From NCBI GenBank assembly GCA_002281485.1, contig NCGF01000009.1, positions 1-64,000 of the forward strand: a stretch of DNA of 64,000 nt, in the 5' to 3' direction. This document shows, in pieces, positions 50,400 to 59,703 of the stretch (the first letter of the stretch is position 1; each line of letters starts with the position of its first letter). This stretch comes from Sphingomonas sp. 28-66-16. GTDB lineage: Bacteria; Pseudomonadota; Alphaproteobacteria; Sphingomonadales; Sphingomonadaceae. The notes beneath the pieces are model-generated. The model made no database searches and had not been told where the DNA came from. It worked only from the letters and a program-made list of their open reading frames with translations. The position numbers and the translations under genes were made by a program.

Positions 50400-51572
50400 A
50401 TGAAACAGCTCGTCAGTGCCTTCGTCCTCCTGCTGCTCGCGGCCGCCACGCCGGCCGCCGCGGCACCGCCGCCGTTCGATACGCCGGCGCCGGTCGCCTT
50501 CATGCAGGATCTGTCGTCGGGCGCGATTCTCTATGCAAAGGATGCCGATCGGCGGATGCCGCCGGCGTCGCTCGCGAAGATCATGACGGTCTATGTCGCC
50601 TTCGACATGATCAAGCGCGGCGAGCTCAAGCTCGACACCGAATTCACCGTTCGGCCCGAGACCTGGCAGAAATGGCATGGCCCAGCAGCCGGTTCGACGA
50701 TGTTCCTCTCTCCCAACGAGAAGGTCAGCGTCGCCAACCTGCTCTATGGCATCATCACCTTGTCGGGCAATGACGCCTGCGTCGTGCTCGCCGAAGGGAT
50801 TTCGGGGACCGAAGAAGCGTTCGTCTCGCGGATGAACGAGCAGGCGAAGCGGCTTGGGCTGCGCAACAGCCATTTCGGCACTTCGAACGGCTGGCCCGAT
50901 GGCGGCGTCACTTACGTCACCGCACGCGACCTTGCAGCGCTTGCCACCGCAACGATCCAGCACTTTCCCGATCTTTACAAGCGCTTCTATTCGAAGCCCA
51001 ATTTCACCTGGGGCAAGACGCTCGGCTCGGGTCAGGCGATCACCCAGGCCAATCGCGATCCGCTGCTCGGCCGCGTCGCGGGGGCGGACGGGCTCAAGAC
51101 CGGCCATACCGAGGAGGCCGGCTATGGCTTTACCGGGTCGGCCGAGCAGAATGGGCGGCGGCTCGTGATCGTGCTTGCCGGGCTCACCAGCTTCAACCAG
51201 CGGATCGAGGAGTCGGTCCGTTTCATGGAGTGGGGCTTTCGCGCATGGCAGGCCAAGCCGATCGTCGCCAAGGGCCGCAAGGTCGAGACCGCCGCCGTCC
51301 AGCTCGGCGCGGCCAATACGGTAGATCTCATCGCCCCGCGCGACCTGACCGCGACGCTGCCCGGCGGCGCGGTGCCCGATCTCCAGCTGCGCGTCGTCTA
51401 TGACGGCCCGATCAAGGCGCCGATCAAGGCCGGTCAGCATATCGCCGATCTGGTGGTGATGTCGCCCGGCATGCAGCCGCAACATCTGCCGCTGGTCGCT
51501 GCCAAGGACGTGCCGCTCGCGGGCTTTTTCGGCCGGGCCTGGGCGGGGCTGCTGTCGCTGTTCGGCATGTGA
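50400..51572 (+). CDS. D-alanyl-D-alanine carboxypeptidase (PBP5/6-like, DacA family)
   Basis: Trims the pentapeptide stem. The 390-residue exported protein has a signal peptide (MKQLVSAFVLLLLAAATPAAAA), the serine active-site S57-x-x-K60 (ASLAKI), SGN at residues 122-124, the KTG triad (DGLKTGHTEEAG) and a C-terminal DacA-type beta domain plus membrane-associating amphipathic end (AGFFGRAWAGLLSLFG). ATG 50400 was chosen; ATG 50364 would extend into rlpA. Its stop overlaps the GTG start of tmk. Confidence 0.94.
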   Translation: MKQLVSAFVLLLLAAATPAAAAPPPFDTPAPVAFMQDLSSGAILYAKDADRRMPPASLAKIMTVYVAFDMIKRGELKLDTEFTVRPETWQKWHGPAAGSTMFLSPNEKVSVANLLYGIITLSGNDACVVLAEGISGTEEAFVSRMNEQAKRLGLRNSHFGTSNGWPDGGVTYVTARDLAALATATIQHFPDLYKRFYSKPNFTWGKTLGSGQAITQANRDPLLGRVAGADGLKTGHTEEAGYGFTGSAEQNGRRLVIVLAGLTSFNQRIEESVRFMEWGFRAWQAKPIVAKGRKVETAAVQLGAANTVDLIAPRDLTATLPGGAVPDLQLRVVYDGPIKAPIKAGQHIADLVVMSPGMQPQHLPLVAAKDVPLAGFFGRAWAGLLSLFGM

Positions 51573-52195
51573 TCGGGCGCTTCATTTCGCTCGAGGGCGG
51601 GGAAGGGGCCGGCAAGTCGACCCAGGCAAGGCGCTTGCAGGCGGCGCTCGCCGATCGCGGCATCCGGACCGTGGTGACGCGCGAGCCCGGCGGCAGCGAG
51701 GGTGCCGAAGCGATCCGGGCGTTGCTGATGCAAGGCGATGTCGGCCGCTGGAGCGCCCACACGGAGGCATTGCTGTTCGCCGCGGCGCGCGCGGACCATG
51801 TCGAAAAGCTGATCCGGCCCGCGCTCGGCGCTGGCCAATGGGTGATCTGCGACCGTTATATCGACAGCACCCGCGCCTATCAGGGGATCGCCGGCGGGAT
51901 CGACGATGCCGCGATCCTCGCGCTGCACGGTTTCGGATCGCGCGGGCTGCTGCCCGATCGCACGTTCGTGCTCGAAATCGGGGTCGAGGAGGGGCGGGCG
52001 CGATCGGAAGCGCGCGACGGCATCGCGGCGGATCGCTTCGCCGCGCGCGGCGCGGCGTTCCACGAGGCCGTCACAGGGGCGTTCCGCGAATTTGCCGCCG
52101 CCGAACCCGATCGGTTCCGGGTGATCGACGGCGGGCTTTCGCCCGGTGAGGTTGGTGCCGCGATCCTTGCCGCGCTTGGCGATCTGTTGCCATGA
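51569..52195 (+). CDS. tmk: Thymidylate kinase
   Basis: Phosphorylates dTMP to dTDP. The 208-residue protein has the P-loop GGEGAGKST at about residues 10-18, the DRY motif CDRYIDSTRAYQG, the REPGGS loop (TREPGGSEGAEAIR) and a lid-type region. GTG 51569 overlaps the preceding gene's TGA; the end overlaps holB (ATGA). In relatives this gene is followed by holB and metG, as here. Confidence 0.96.
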   Translation: MIGRFISLEGGEGAGKSTQARRLQAALADRGIRTVVTREPGGSEGAEAIRALLMQGDVGRWSAHTEALLFAAARADHVEKLIRPALGAGQWVICDRYIDSTRAYQGIAGGIDDAAILALHGFGSRGLLPDRTFVLEIGVEEGRARSEARDGIAADRFAARGAAFHEAVTGAFREFAAAEPDRFRVIDGGLSPGEVGAAILAALGDLLP

Positions 52196-53193
52196 GCGAA
52201 GACGCGCTGACGCTGCCGCTTGGCAATGACGAGGCGCATGCGGCGTTTCGCGCGGCGATGTCGAGCGGCGCGCTGCACCATGCCTGGCTGTTCAGCGGCC
52301 CCGAGGGGATCGGCAAGGCGCGCTTCGCGCGGGTGGCGGCGCTGCGGCTGCTGGCCGAGGCGGCGCGGCCCGAAACGCTCGCGCCGGGCTTCGACGTGCC
52401 GGCCGACGATCCGGCCCGTGCGCTGATCGCCGGCGGCGCGCACCCCGACTATCGCGAGCTCGTGCGCATGCCCAAGGACGCCGCCAAGCCCGACGGCGAT
52501 CTCGCGCGCAGCATTCCGATCGCGCAGGTGCGCGCATTGCTGCCGATGTTCGCGACGACGCCGTCGATGTCCGCGCGCCGGGTGGTGATCATCGATGCGG
52601 TCGACGATCTCGAACGCCCCGGGGCCTCGAACGCGCTGCTCAAGAATCTCGAGGAGCCGCCAGCAGGGACGATCTTTCTGCTGGTGAGCCATGCGCCGGG
52701 GCGCCTGTTGCCGACGATCCGATCACGCTGCCGGCGGCTGCGCTTCAACCCGCTCGACGATGCCACGATGGAAACCGTGTTGCGCGGTCACCTGCCCGAG
52801 GCCAGCCCGACCGAAATCACCGCCTTGATCCGCGCCGGCGACGGATCGCCGGGGCGCGCGCTGCGCTATGCCGGGCTCGACATGGCCGCGCTCGACGACG
52901 TCATGACGCTGATTGCGCGGACCGGCGACGGATCGAGCGCCGCCCGCAGCAAGCTGGCCAAGGCGCTCGCGCTCAAGGCCGCGCAACCGCGCTACGAGGC
53001 GTTTCTCGATCGGGTGCCGAGCTTCATCGCCGAGGCGGCAACCGCGCGCACGGGGGCCGATCTCGACCGCGCGCTCGACGCCTATGACAATGCCCGCGCC
53101 GTGGCGGTCAGCGCGCGTGCGCTGTCGCTCGACCAGCAGGCGACGGTCTACGAGCTGGCGGGGCTCGTCGCCCGGCTCGCGCCGGCGCCCTGA
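52192..53193 (+). CDS. holB: DNA polymerase III subunit delta-prime
   Basis: Part of the clamp loader that opens the beta sliding clamp. The 333-residue protein starts (after an alphaproteobacterial extension) with HAWLFSGPEGIGKARFARVA, has VVIIDAVDDLERPGASNALLKNLEEPPAGTIFLLVSHAPGRLLPTIRSRCRRLRF (given in part), which contains the SRC motif and the sensor 1 region, and a collar domain. ATGA overlap with tmk. The gene metG follows after about 50 bases. Confidence 0.94.
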   Translation: MSEDALTLPLGNDEAHAAFRAAMSSGALHHAWLFSGPEGIGKARFARVAALRLLAEAARPETLAPGFDVPADDPARALIAGGAHPDYRELVRMPKDAAKPDGDLARSIPIAQVRALLPMFATTPSMSARRVVIIDAVDDLERPGASNALLKNLEEPPAGTIFLLVSHAPGRLLPTIRSRCRRLRFNPLDDATMETVLRGHLPEASPTEITALIRAGDGSPGRALRYAGLDMAALDDVMTLIARTGDGSSAARSKLAKALALKAAQPRYEAFLDRVPSFIAEAATARTGADLDRALDAYDNARAVAVSARALSLDQQATVYELAGLVARLAPAP

Positions 53194-53247
53194 GCAGGCG
53201 CTGCGACGAGGCTTCATTTGCCGGGGGCGATGCTCTAGGGACCGGGC

Positions 53248-54804
53248 ATGGCCGAACCCTTTTATATCACGACCGCGATCAACTACCCCAATGGCCGGCC
53301 GCACATCGGCCATGCCTATGAGGCGATCGCCGCCGACGCGATCGCGCGCTTCCAGCGCCAGGCGGGGCGCGACGTCCGCTTCCAGACCGGCACCGACGAG
53401 CACGGGCTGAAGATGATGCAGACGGCGCGCGACCGCGGCATCGCGACGCGCGCGCTGGCCGATGAAATGTCCGGCTACTTCAGGGAAATGGCCGACAAGC
53501 TTAACATCAGCTTCGATCGCTTCATCCGCACCACCGACGCCGATCATTATGCCGCCAGCCAGGCGATCTGGCAGGCGATGGCGGCGGCGGGCGACCTTTA
53601 TCTCGATCGGTACGAGGGCTGGTATTCGGTCCGCGACGAGGCCTTTTACGACGAAAAGGAACTGGTCGACGGGGAGGGGGGCAAGCTTTCGCCGCAGGGC
53701 ACGCCGGTCGAATGGACCGCCGAGGAGACCTGGTTCTTTCGCCTGTCGAAATATCAGCAGCCCTTGCTCGATCTTTATGCGGCCAACCCCGAATTCATCC
53801 GCCCCGAAAGCCGGCGCAACGAGATCATGCGCTTCGTCGAGGGCGGGCTGAGCGACCTTTCGGTATCGCGCACGAGCTTCGACTGGGGGGTGCCGGTGCC
53901 GGGATCGCCCGGGCATGTGATGTATGTCTGGGTCGACGCCCTGACCAACTATCTCACCGGGATCGGCTATCCCGAGATGGACGGCGCGCTGGCGCGGTTC
54001 TGGCCCGCCGATCTGCACCTGATCGGCAAGGATATCGTCCGCTTCCACGCGGTCTATTGGCCGGCCTTCCTGATGTCGGCGCACATGCCGCTGCCGAAGC
54101 AGGTTTTCGGCCATGGCTTCGTGCTCGCGCGCGACGGCAGCAAAATGTCGAAATCGGCAGGCAATGTCGCCGATCCGCTGGTGCTGGCGGACGCGTTCGG
54201 GGTCGATGCGCTGCGCTATTTCCTGCTGCGCGACATCAGCTTCGGTCAGGACGGCAGCTATTCGCCCGAGGCGATCGTGCTGCGCGCCAATGCCGATCTC
54301 GCCAACAGCTTCGGCAATCTGGCGCAGCGGACCTTGTCGTTCATCGCCAAGAACCTCGAGGGAAAGCTGCCGAGCGTGGGCACCGGCGATCCCGCCGATG
54401 CCGAATTGCTCGCAAGCGTCGCCGAAGCGATCGACGGTTTCCGCAGCGGCTTCGAGGAGATGGCGCTGTCGCAGGCGACCGAAGCCTGGATGCGCGGGGT
54501 GTTCGCCTGCAACCAATATATCGATGTCCAGGCGCCCTGGGCACTGCGCAAGACCGATCCCGAACGGATGCACGCCGTGCTCGGTACGCTGGTACGCGCG
54601 ATCCACGATCTGGCGATCGCCATCCTGCCGGTCGTGCCGGCGTCTGCGGCCAAGATCCTCGACCAGATCGGCGCCGAGGCGCGCGATCACGCCGCGCTCG
54701 GCAACGATGGCTGGTACCAGACGCTCGCCGCCGACGACTTCCGGATCGCGCCGCCGACGGGCGTCTTTCCCCGGCTCGAGGTGCCAGCGGAGGAGTCCGC
54801 ATGA
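53248..54804 (+). CDS. metG: Methionyl-tRNA synthetase
   Basis: Charges tRNA-Met. The 518-residue class I enzyme has HIGH (RPHIGHAYEA, about residue 19), KMSKS (GSKMSKSAGNV, about residue 298) and the anticodon-binding helical domain (ATEAWMRGVFACNQYID). No CXXC zinc knuckle is visible, and the C-terminal tRNA-binding domain of longer MetGs is absent, as in other alphaproteobacteria. GACCGGGC precedes ATG 53248. Its stop overlaps tatD (ATGA). Confidence 0.97.
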   Translation: MAEPFYITTAINYPNGRPHIGHAYEAIAADAIARFQRQAGRDVRFQTGTDEHGLKMMQTARDRGIATRALADEMSGYFREMADKLNISFDRFIRTTDADHYAASQAIWQAMAAAGDLYLDRYEGWYSVRDEAFYDEKELVDGEGGKLSPQGTPVEWTAEETWFFRLSKYQQPLLDLYAANPEFIRPESRRNEIMRFVEGGLSDLSVSRTSFDWGVPVPGSPGHVMYVWVDALTNYLTGIGYPEMDGALARFWPADLHLIGKDIVRFHAVYWPAFLMSAHMPLPKQVFGHGFVLARDGSKMSKSAGNVADPLVLADAFGVDALRYFLLRDISFGQDGSYSPEAIVLRANADLANSFGNLAQRTLSFIAKNLEGKLPSVGTGDPADAELLASVAEAIDGFRSGFEEMALSQATEAWMRGVFACNQYIDVQAPWALRKTDPERMHAVLGTLVRAIHDLAIAILPVVPASAAKILDQIGAEARDHAALGNDGWYQTLAADDFRIAPPTGVFPRLEVPAEESA

Positions 54805-55580
54805 GCTTCATCGACAGTCATTGCCACCTGAATTACAAGGGGTTGGCCGAGCAACAGCAGGAAGTGCTCGAACGCGCCCGACACGCTGGCGTCGAGACGA
54901 TGCTGACGATTTCGACCCGCGAAAGCGAATGGGATGACGTCATCGCCATCGCCGAGCGCGAGGCCGACGTCTGGGCGACCGTCGGTATTCATCCGCACGA
55001 AGCCGATCAGCACGGCCATATCGACACCGCCAAGCTCGTCGAGCGTGCAGCGCATCCCCGCGTCGTCGGGATCGGCGAGAGCGGGCTCGATTATTATTAC
55101 GACCATAGCGACCGCGCGCGCCAGCAGACGAGCTTTCGGGCGCATATCGCCGCAGCGCGCGAGACCGGGCTGCCGATCGTCGTCCATACCCGTGACGCCG
55201 AAGACGATACCGCCGCGATCCTGCGCGAGGAAATGGGGAAGGGCGCCTATCCCGGCGTCATCCACTGTTTCACCGCGAGCGGGGCGTTCGCCGACATCGC
55301 GCTCGAACTTGGCCTGTACATCTCGATTTCGGGAATCGTGACCTTCAAGAACGCCCGCGACCTGCAGGAAACCGCCGCGCGGCTGCCGATCGAGCGGCTG
55401 CTGATCGAAACCGATTCACCGTTTCTCGCGCCGGTGCCGCACCGTGGCAAGACCGGCGAGCCCGCCTTCGTCGCCGATACCGCGCGCTTTCTGGCCGAGC
55501 TGCGCGGGATTGACGTCATGACGCTCGCCGAAGCGACGACGACCAATTTTCATCGCCTGTTTACCAAAGTGACGCCATGA
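54801..55580 (+). CDS. TatD-family metal-dependent hydrolase
   Basis: A 259-residue TIM-barrel metal-dependent DNase/hydrolase of the TatD/YcfH group: DSHCHLNY, GIHPHEA, GIGESGLDYYYDHSD, VVHTRDAEDD, GVIHCFTAS and ETDSPFLAP carry the expected metal ligands. Physiological role unclear (DNA repair nuclease in some). GGAGG precedes ATG 54801, which overlaps metG's stop. Gene order with metG is conserved among alphaproteobacteria. Confidence 0.94.
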   Translation: MSFIDSHCHLNYKGLAEQQQEVLERARHAGVETMLTISTRESEWDDVIAIAEREADVWATVGIHPHEADQHGHIDTAKLVERAAHPRVVGIGESGLDYYYDHSDRARQQTSFRAHIAAARETGLPIVVHTRDAEDDTAAILREEMGKGAYPGVIHCFTASGAFADIALELGLYISISGIVTFKNARDLQETAARLPIERLLIETDSPFLAPVPHRGKTGEPAFVADTARFLAELRGIDVMTLAEATTTNFHRLFTKVTP

Positions 55581-56341
55581 AGGTGCGGATATTGGGATCG
55601 GGCACTTCTTCGGGCGTGCCGCGGATCGGCAATGACTGGGGCGATTGCGACCCGAACGAACCGCGCAACCGGCGCACCCGCGCCTCGATTCTGATCGAAA
55701 CGGCGACCACGCGCATCCTCGTCGATACCAGCCCGGATCTGCGCGAGCAGCTCCTCGCGGCAGGGGTGAGCGACGTCGACGCGGTTATCTGGACGCACGA
55801 CCATGCCGATCATTGCCATGGCATCGACGATCTTCGGCAGCTCTTCCATGCGCGCGGCCAGCCCGTGCGCGGTCTCGCCCGCCGCGAAACGCTCGCCCTG
55901 CTCGCCAGCCGGTTTCGCTATGCCTTCGACGGCCGCGATGCCTATCCGCCGACGGTGTCGGGCGAATTGCTGCCCGATCGACTGGTCATCGGCGATATTA
56001 CCGTGCACGTCGTCGATCAGCCGCACGGCGCGATCACGTCGGCCGGACTGCGCTTTGAATCGGGCGGCAAAGCGATTGTTTATTCGACTGATTTCAATGA
56101 ATTGACACCAGATATGGTGGCTTTGTATCAACAGCCCGATGTGTGGGTCGTCGATGCCTTGCGGCATCGTCCGCACCCGACCCATCCGCACCTTGCGCAG
56201 ACGCTCGAGTGGATCAGCCAGTTGCGGCCGCGCCACGCAATCCTGGTGCATATGGACCAGTCGATGGACTATGCCACGCTGGTGCCGACGCTGCCGGCCG
56301 GAGTCGAGCCGGGCTATGACGGGCTGGAGAAGCAGATGTGA
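55577..56341 (+). CDS. MBL-fold metallohydrolase (PhnP-like)
   Basis: A 254-residue metallo-beta-lactamase-fold hydrolase with the metal motif HDHADHCHG, distal ligand DFNE and HVDQPHG/HPTHPH segments. Close to PhnP/RNase Z-like phosphodiesterases that often sit beside tatD. Substrate unassigned. ATGA overlap at both ends (tatD before, GTGA with the next gene after). Confidence 0.92.
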   Translation: MKVRILGSGTSSGVPRIGNDWGDCDPNEPRNRRTRASILIETATTRILVDTSPDLREQLLAAGVSDVDAVIWTHDHADHCHGIDDLRQLFHARGQPVRGLARRETLALLASRFRYAFDGRDAYPPTVSGELLPDRLVIGDITVHVVDQPHGAITSAGLRFESGGKAIVYSTDFNELTPDMVALYQQPDVWVVDALRHRPHPTHPHLAQTLEWISQLRPRHAILVHMDQSMDYATLVPTLPAGVEPGYDGLEKQM

Positions 56342-56952
56342 GCGGCGATACCGGGCTCTCGGTGGTGATGCTGGCGGTGATGCTTATCCTGCCGCTATCG
56401 GCGCTCGCGGCGCGCCGGCTACCGATCGGTCAGACGCTGCGGATGGCGCTCATCTGGCTGGCGATCTTTGCTGCTGGCCTGATCCTGGCAACGTTGTGGA
56501 CGCGCAACCGCGATTATGTCGACGGGTTCCTGGCCGATGCCGGGATGCGCTCGGTCGTCGTGACCGGCCGCACGGTGGAAATTCCGCGCGGCGAAGGCGG
56601 CCATTTCTGGGCCGATGTCCGGATCAACGGCGTCGCGCGGCGGATGCTCATCGATACCGGTGCCACGGGCACGGCGATCTCGCGGGCCACGGCGATGGCG
56701 GCAGGCATTGCCGTCGATGAGACCTTCGGCGTGATGGTCGATACCGCCAACGGCACCGTGCTCGATCATCGCGCGACGATCGATCGCTTCGAACTCGGGC
56801 CGATCACGGCGCGCCGCGTGCCGGTTCTGGTCGGCAATGCCCAGAATGACGATCTGCTGGGCATCGACTTCCTGTCTTCGCTCAAGAGCTGGAAGGCCGA
56901 GGGCAACCGGCTCATCCTCGAGCCGCACGCCTCGCCATCACATTTAACATAA
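56338..56952 (+). CDS. Retropepsin-like aspartic protease, membrane-anchored
   Basis: A 204-residue protein with two N-terminal membrane helices (about residues 8-25 and 37-53), then a single retropepsin-like domain with DTGAT (MLIDTGATGTAISRA) near residue 107 and LLGIDFLSSLKSW near the C terminus. It matches the TIGR02281-type clan AA protease family; as with retroviral proteases it should act as a dimer. GTG 56338 overlaps the previous stop (GTGA). Natural substrate unknown. Confidence 0.88.
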   Translation: MSGDTGLSVVMLAVMLILPLSALAARRLPIGQTLRMALIWLAIFAAGLILATLWTRNRDYVDGFLADAGMRSVVVTGRTVEIPRGEGGHFWADVRINGVARRMLIDTGATGTAISRATAMAAGIAVDETFGVMVDTANGTVLDHRATIDRFELGPITARRVPVLVGNAQNDDLLGIDFLSSLKSWKAEGNRLILEPHASPSHLT

Positions 56953-57000
56953 TGTATATTATCGATCTTGGATTTCGCCGAACCGGGAGGCCCCCCGCTC

Positions 57001-57753
57001 ATGGTTGACCGGCTGGTAACCATCATGGCGCGGCTGCGCCATCCGACCGAGGGCTGCGATTGGGATCGCGTCCAGACTTTCGAAACGATCGCGCCATACA
57101 CGATCGAGGAAGCCCATGAAGTCGCCGATGCCATTGCGCGCGGCGATATCGCCGACTTGAAGGACGAGCTTGGCGATCTGCTGCTTCAGGTCGTGTTCCA
57201 CAGCCGCATCGCCGAGGAAGCCGGCCATTTCGCGCTTCCCGATGTCGTCGCCGCGATCAGCGACAAGATGGAGCGCCGCCACCCGCATTTGTTCGGCGCG
57301 CCGCCGGGCGTCGCCGGCGGCGACGTCCCTCGCCTGTGGGAACAAATCAAGGCCGACGAGCGTGCAGCGAAAGGCGCCGACAGCGCGCTCGATGGCGTCG
57401 CGCTCGGCCTGCCGGCGCTGATGCGCGCCGAAAAGCTCCAGAAACGTGCCGGCCGAGTGGGGTTCGACTGGCCCGATCCGAGCGGCGCGCGCGCCAAGAT
57501 CGACGAGGAACTGGCCGAGGTCGAAGCCGCTGCGACCGACGATCATCGCGCCGAGGAGATCGGCGACCTGCTGTTCGCCGTCGTCAACTGGGCGCGCAAG
57601 ATGGGTGTCGACCCCGAAGCCGCGCTCCGCCGGGCGAATGCGAAGTTCGAACGCCGGTTTCGGGCGATGGAGGCATTAGCTGGCGACGACTTTGCGGGGC
57701 TCGACCTCGAGGCGAAAGAAGCGCTCTGGGGCGCGGTGAAGGCCGAAGAATAG
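57001..57753 (+). CDS. mazG: Nucleoside triphosphate pyrophosphohydrolase MazG
   Basis: Hydrolyses NTPs to NMP and PPi; modulates (p)ppGpp and housecleaning. The 250-residue protein has two MazG domains: EEAHEVADAI and KDELGDLLLQVVFHS (about residues 40-75), and EELAEVEAA with EEIGDLLFAVVNWARK (about residues 170-205). GGGAGG nine bases before ATG 57001 favours this start over TTG 56968. It is convergent with hflX, with 37 bases between the stops. Confidence 0.96.
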   Translation: MVDRLVTIMARLRHPTEGCDWDRVQTFETIAPYTIEEAHEVADAIARGDIADLKDELGDLLLQVVFHSRIAEEAGHFALPDVVAAISDKMERRHPHLFGAPPGVAGGDVPRLWEQIKADERAAKGADSALDGVALGLPALMRAEKLQKRAGRVGFDWPDPSGARAKIDEELAEVEAAATDDHRAEEIGDLLFAVVNWARKMGVDPEAALRRANAKFERRFRAMEALAGDDFAGLDLEAKEALWGAVKAEE

Positions 57754-57790
57754 GCGCGCCGGGCGCCACCTTCAGCGTTGCAGGCCGAAA

Positions 57791-59083
57791 CTATTCGCCG
57801 CGCGTCCCGAACCGTTCCCAATCACGCTCGCTCATCCGCACCTCATAGACGGGCTGGTCGTCTTCGAGCCAGTGATCGAGCACCTCGCCATGCTGGTGAA
57901 GCCACGCGGCGCCCGCCCCGTCGCCGGCATCGAGCGTGACGATGTAGCGGCGATGCTCCTCGGTCAGCCGCGCGGCTATGGTCGCGAGCATCGCGGTGAT
58001 CCCTTCCCCGCCGAGCGCCGATATCGCCACGACGTCGGGCCGCCGCGCCGCTTCGGCGAGAATATCGGCGCGCGCGGTCTCGTCGAGCAGATCGAGCTTG
58101 TTCCAGGCCTCGAAGCGCGGGGTCGTCTCGGCCACGCCGAGTTCGGCAAGGACCTTCTCGACATCGGCGCGCTGCGCGTCGCTGTCGGGATGCGCGATGT
58201 CGCGGACATGGACGAGCAGATCGGCCGACACCACCTCCTCGAGCGTTGCCTTGAACGCCGCCACCAGCTGGGTCGGCAGATCGGAGACGAAGCCGACCGT
58301 GTCGGAGAGGATCGCCTTGTCGATGCCGGGCAGCGAAATCTGCCGCAGCGTCGGATCGAGCGTGGCGAAGAGCAGATCCTCGACCATGACATGCGATCCG
58401 GTCAGCCGGTTGAACAAGGTCGACTTGCCGGCATTGGTATAGCCGACCAGCGCGATCACCGGCCAGGGCGCCCGCTGGCGGCGATCGCGGTGAAGACCGC
58501 GGGTGCGGCTGACCTGTTCGAGTTCGCGCTTGAGCCGGGCCATCCGGTCGCGGATCAGGCGCCGGTCGGCCTCGATCTGGGTTTCGCCGGGGCCGCCGAG
58601 AAAGCCGAAGCCGCCGCGCTGGCGCTCGAGATGGGTCCAGCTGCGGACCAACCGCCCCGCCTGATAGTCGAGATGGGCAAGCTCGACCTGCAGCCGCCCT
58701 TCGGCGGTCGCGGCGCGTTCGCCGAATATTTCGAGGATCAGCCCGGTCCGGTCGATCACCTTGGCTTCGAGCGCCTTTTCGAGGTTGCGCTGCTGGACCG
58801 GGGTGAGCGCGGCGTCGAAAATGACGAGCTGGGCGTCTTCCATGCGGGCGGCGGCGGCGATCGTTTCGATCTGCCCCTGCCCGATCAGCGTCGCCGGGCG
58901 CGTGGTGCGCACGCGCACGGCGATCCGATCGGCGACGACGAGCCCGATCGCGGCCGCGAGCCCGGCGGTCTCGGCCAGTCGCGCCTCGCTGTCGCGCGCG
59001 GCGAGGCCTTGTTCGGGCAGCACGACGATGGCGCGGGCCCCGCGCGCGAATTCGCCGCGATCGCGTTCAAACCCGGTACTCAA
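57791..59083 (-). CDS. hflX: Ribosome-associated GTPase HflX
   Basis: A 430-residue GTPase that rescues stalled ribosomes. N-terminal HflX domain with GQGQIETIA-type segment ([14 protein letters not shown]), [39 protein letters not shown] (given in part), then a G domain with [22 protein letters not shown] and NKLD. TTG 59083 overlaps the hfq TGA (TTGA), so hflX is translated with hfq, as is usual for this pair. Convergent with mazG. Confidence 0.95.
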   Translation of the reverse strand: MSTGFERDRGEFARGARAIVVLPEQGLAARDSEARLAETAGLAAAIGLVVADRIAVRVRTTRPATLIGQGQIETIAAAARMEDAQLVIFDAALTPVQQRNLEKALEAKVIDRTGLILEIFGERAATAEGRLQVELAHLDYQAGRLVRSWTHLERQRGGFGFLGGPGETQIEADRRLIRDRMARLKRELEQVSRTRGLHRDRRQRAPWPVIALVGYTNAGKSTLFNRLTGSHVMVEDLLFATLDPTLRQISLPGIDKAILSDTVGFVSDLPTQLVAAFKATLEEVVSADLLVHVRDIAHPDSDAQRADVEKVLAELGVAETTPRFEAWNKLDLLDETARADILAEAARRPDVVAISALGGEGITAMLATIAARLTEEHRRYIVTLDAGDGAGAAWLHQHGEVLDHWLEDDQPVYEVRMSERDWERFGTRGE

Positions 59084-59571
59084 TCTTCCGTCAAATCTGT
59101 TGATTCTTCGGCGAGATTGAGCGGGCTGGCCGGTTGCACCGTCGATACCGCATGCTTGTAGACGAGCTGCGCCATCCCGTCGCGCTGGAGCAACATGCAG
59201 AACAGGTCATAGGCGGCGATATAGCCCTGCAGCATCACCCCGTTGACCAGGAACATCGTCACCGGCTCGCCGGATTTGCGGACGGCGTTGAGGAATATCT
59301 CCTGCAGCAACGGCGCCTTTCGTTGCGCCTCGACCATCGCGTCGAGGATCGCACCGGTATCGACCGGGCCCGACGGCATGATCGTCGAGATCGCATGCTT
59401 GTAGATGAGCTGCGACTGACCGTCACGGCGGAGGAGGACCGAGAAATTGTCGAACCAGGTGACGATTCCCTGCAGCTTGACGCCCTTGACGAGAAACATC
59501 GTCACCGGTGCCTTGGAACGGCGCAGCGAATTGAGGAACAGATCCTGGAGAGAGGGGTGCTTGTCAGCCAT
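59080..59571 (-). CDS. hfq: Tandem Hfq: two Sm-like Hfq domains in one chain
   Basis: Hfq is the RNA chaperone for small-RNA regulation, normally a 70-100-residue subunit of a homohexamer. Here the 163-residue chain has two complete Hfq cores: residues 5-70 ([34 protein letters not shown]) and 88-151 ([34 protein letters not shown]), joined by a 17-residue linker. The second copy has E for D9 and M for K31, so the two faces may differ. A pseudo-hexamer of three chains is expected. ATG 59571 has AAGGAA about 7 bases upstream; ATG 59574 is possible. The short C-terminal tail is acidic. Confidence 0.95.
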   Translation of the reverse strand: MADKHPSLQDLFLNSLRRSKAPVTMFLVKGVKLQGIVTWFDNFSVLLRRDGQSQLIYKHAISTIMPSGPVDTGAILDAMVEAQRKAPLLQEIFLNAVRKSGEPVTMFLVNGVMLQGYIAAYDLFCMLLQRDGMAQLVYKHAVSTVQPASPLNLAEESTDLTED

Positions 59572-59703
59572 CATCGTTTCCTTGTTCTTGGCGGGTAGTG
59601 TCCCGCGATGCGCCGGTGGCCGGCGTCCCATGTTGGTTTGCCCGGAAGAGAGCGGGCTCAGTCTAGATTGCGAGGCCGTTGCCGTCCATATCGCCCGTGA
59701 TCC

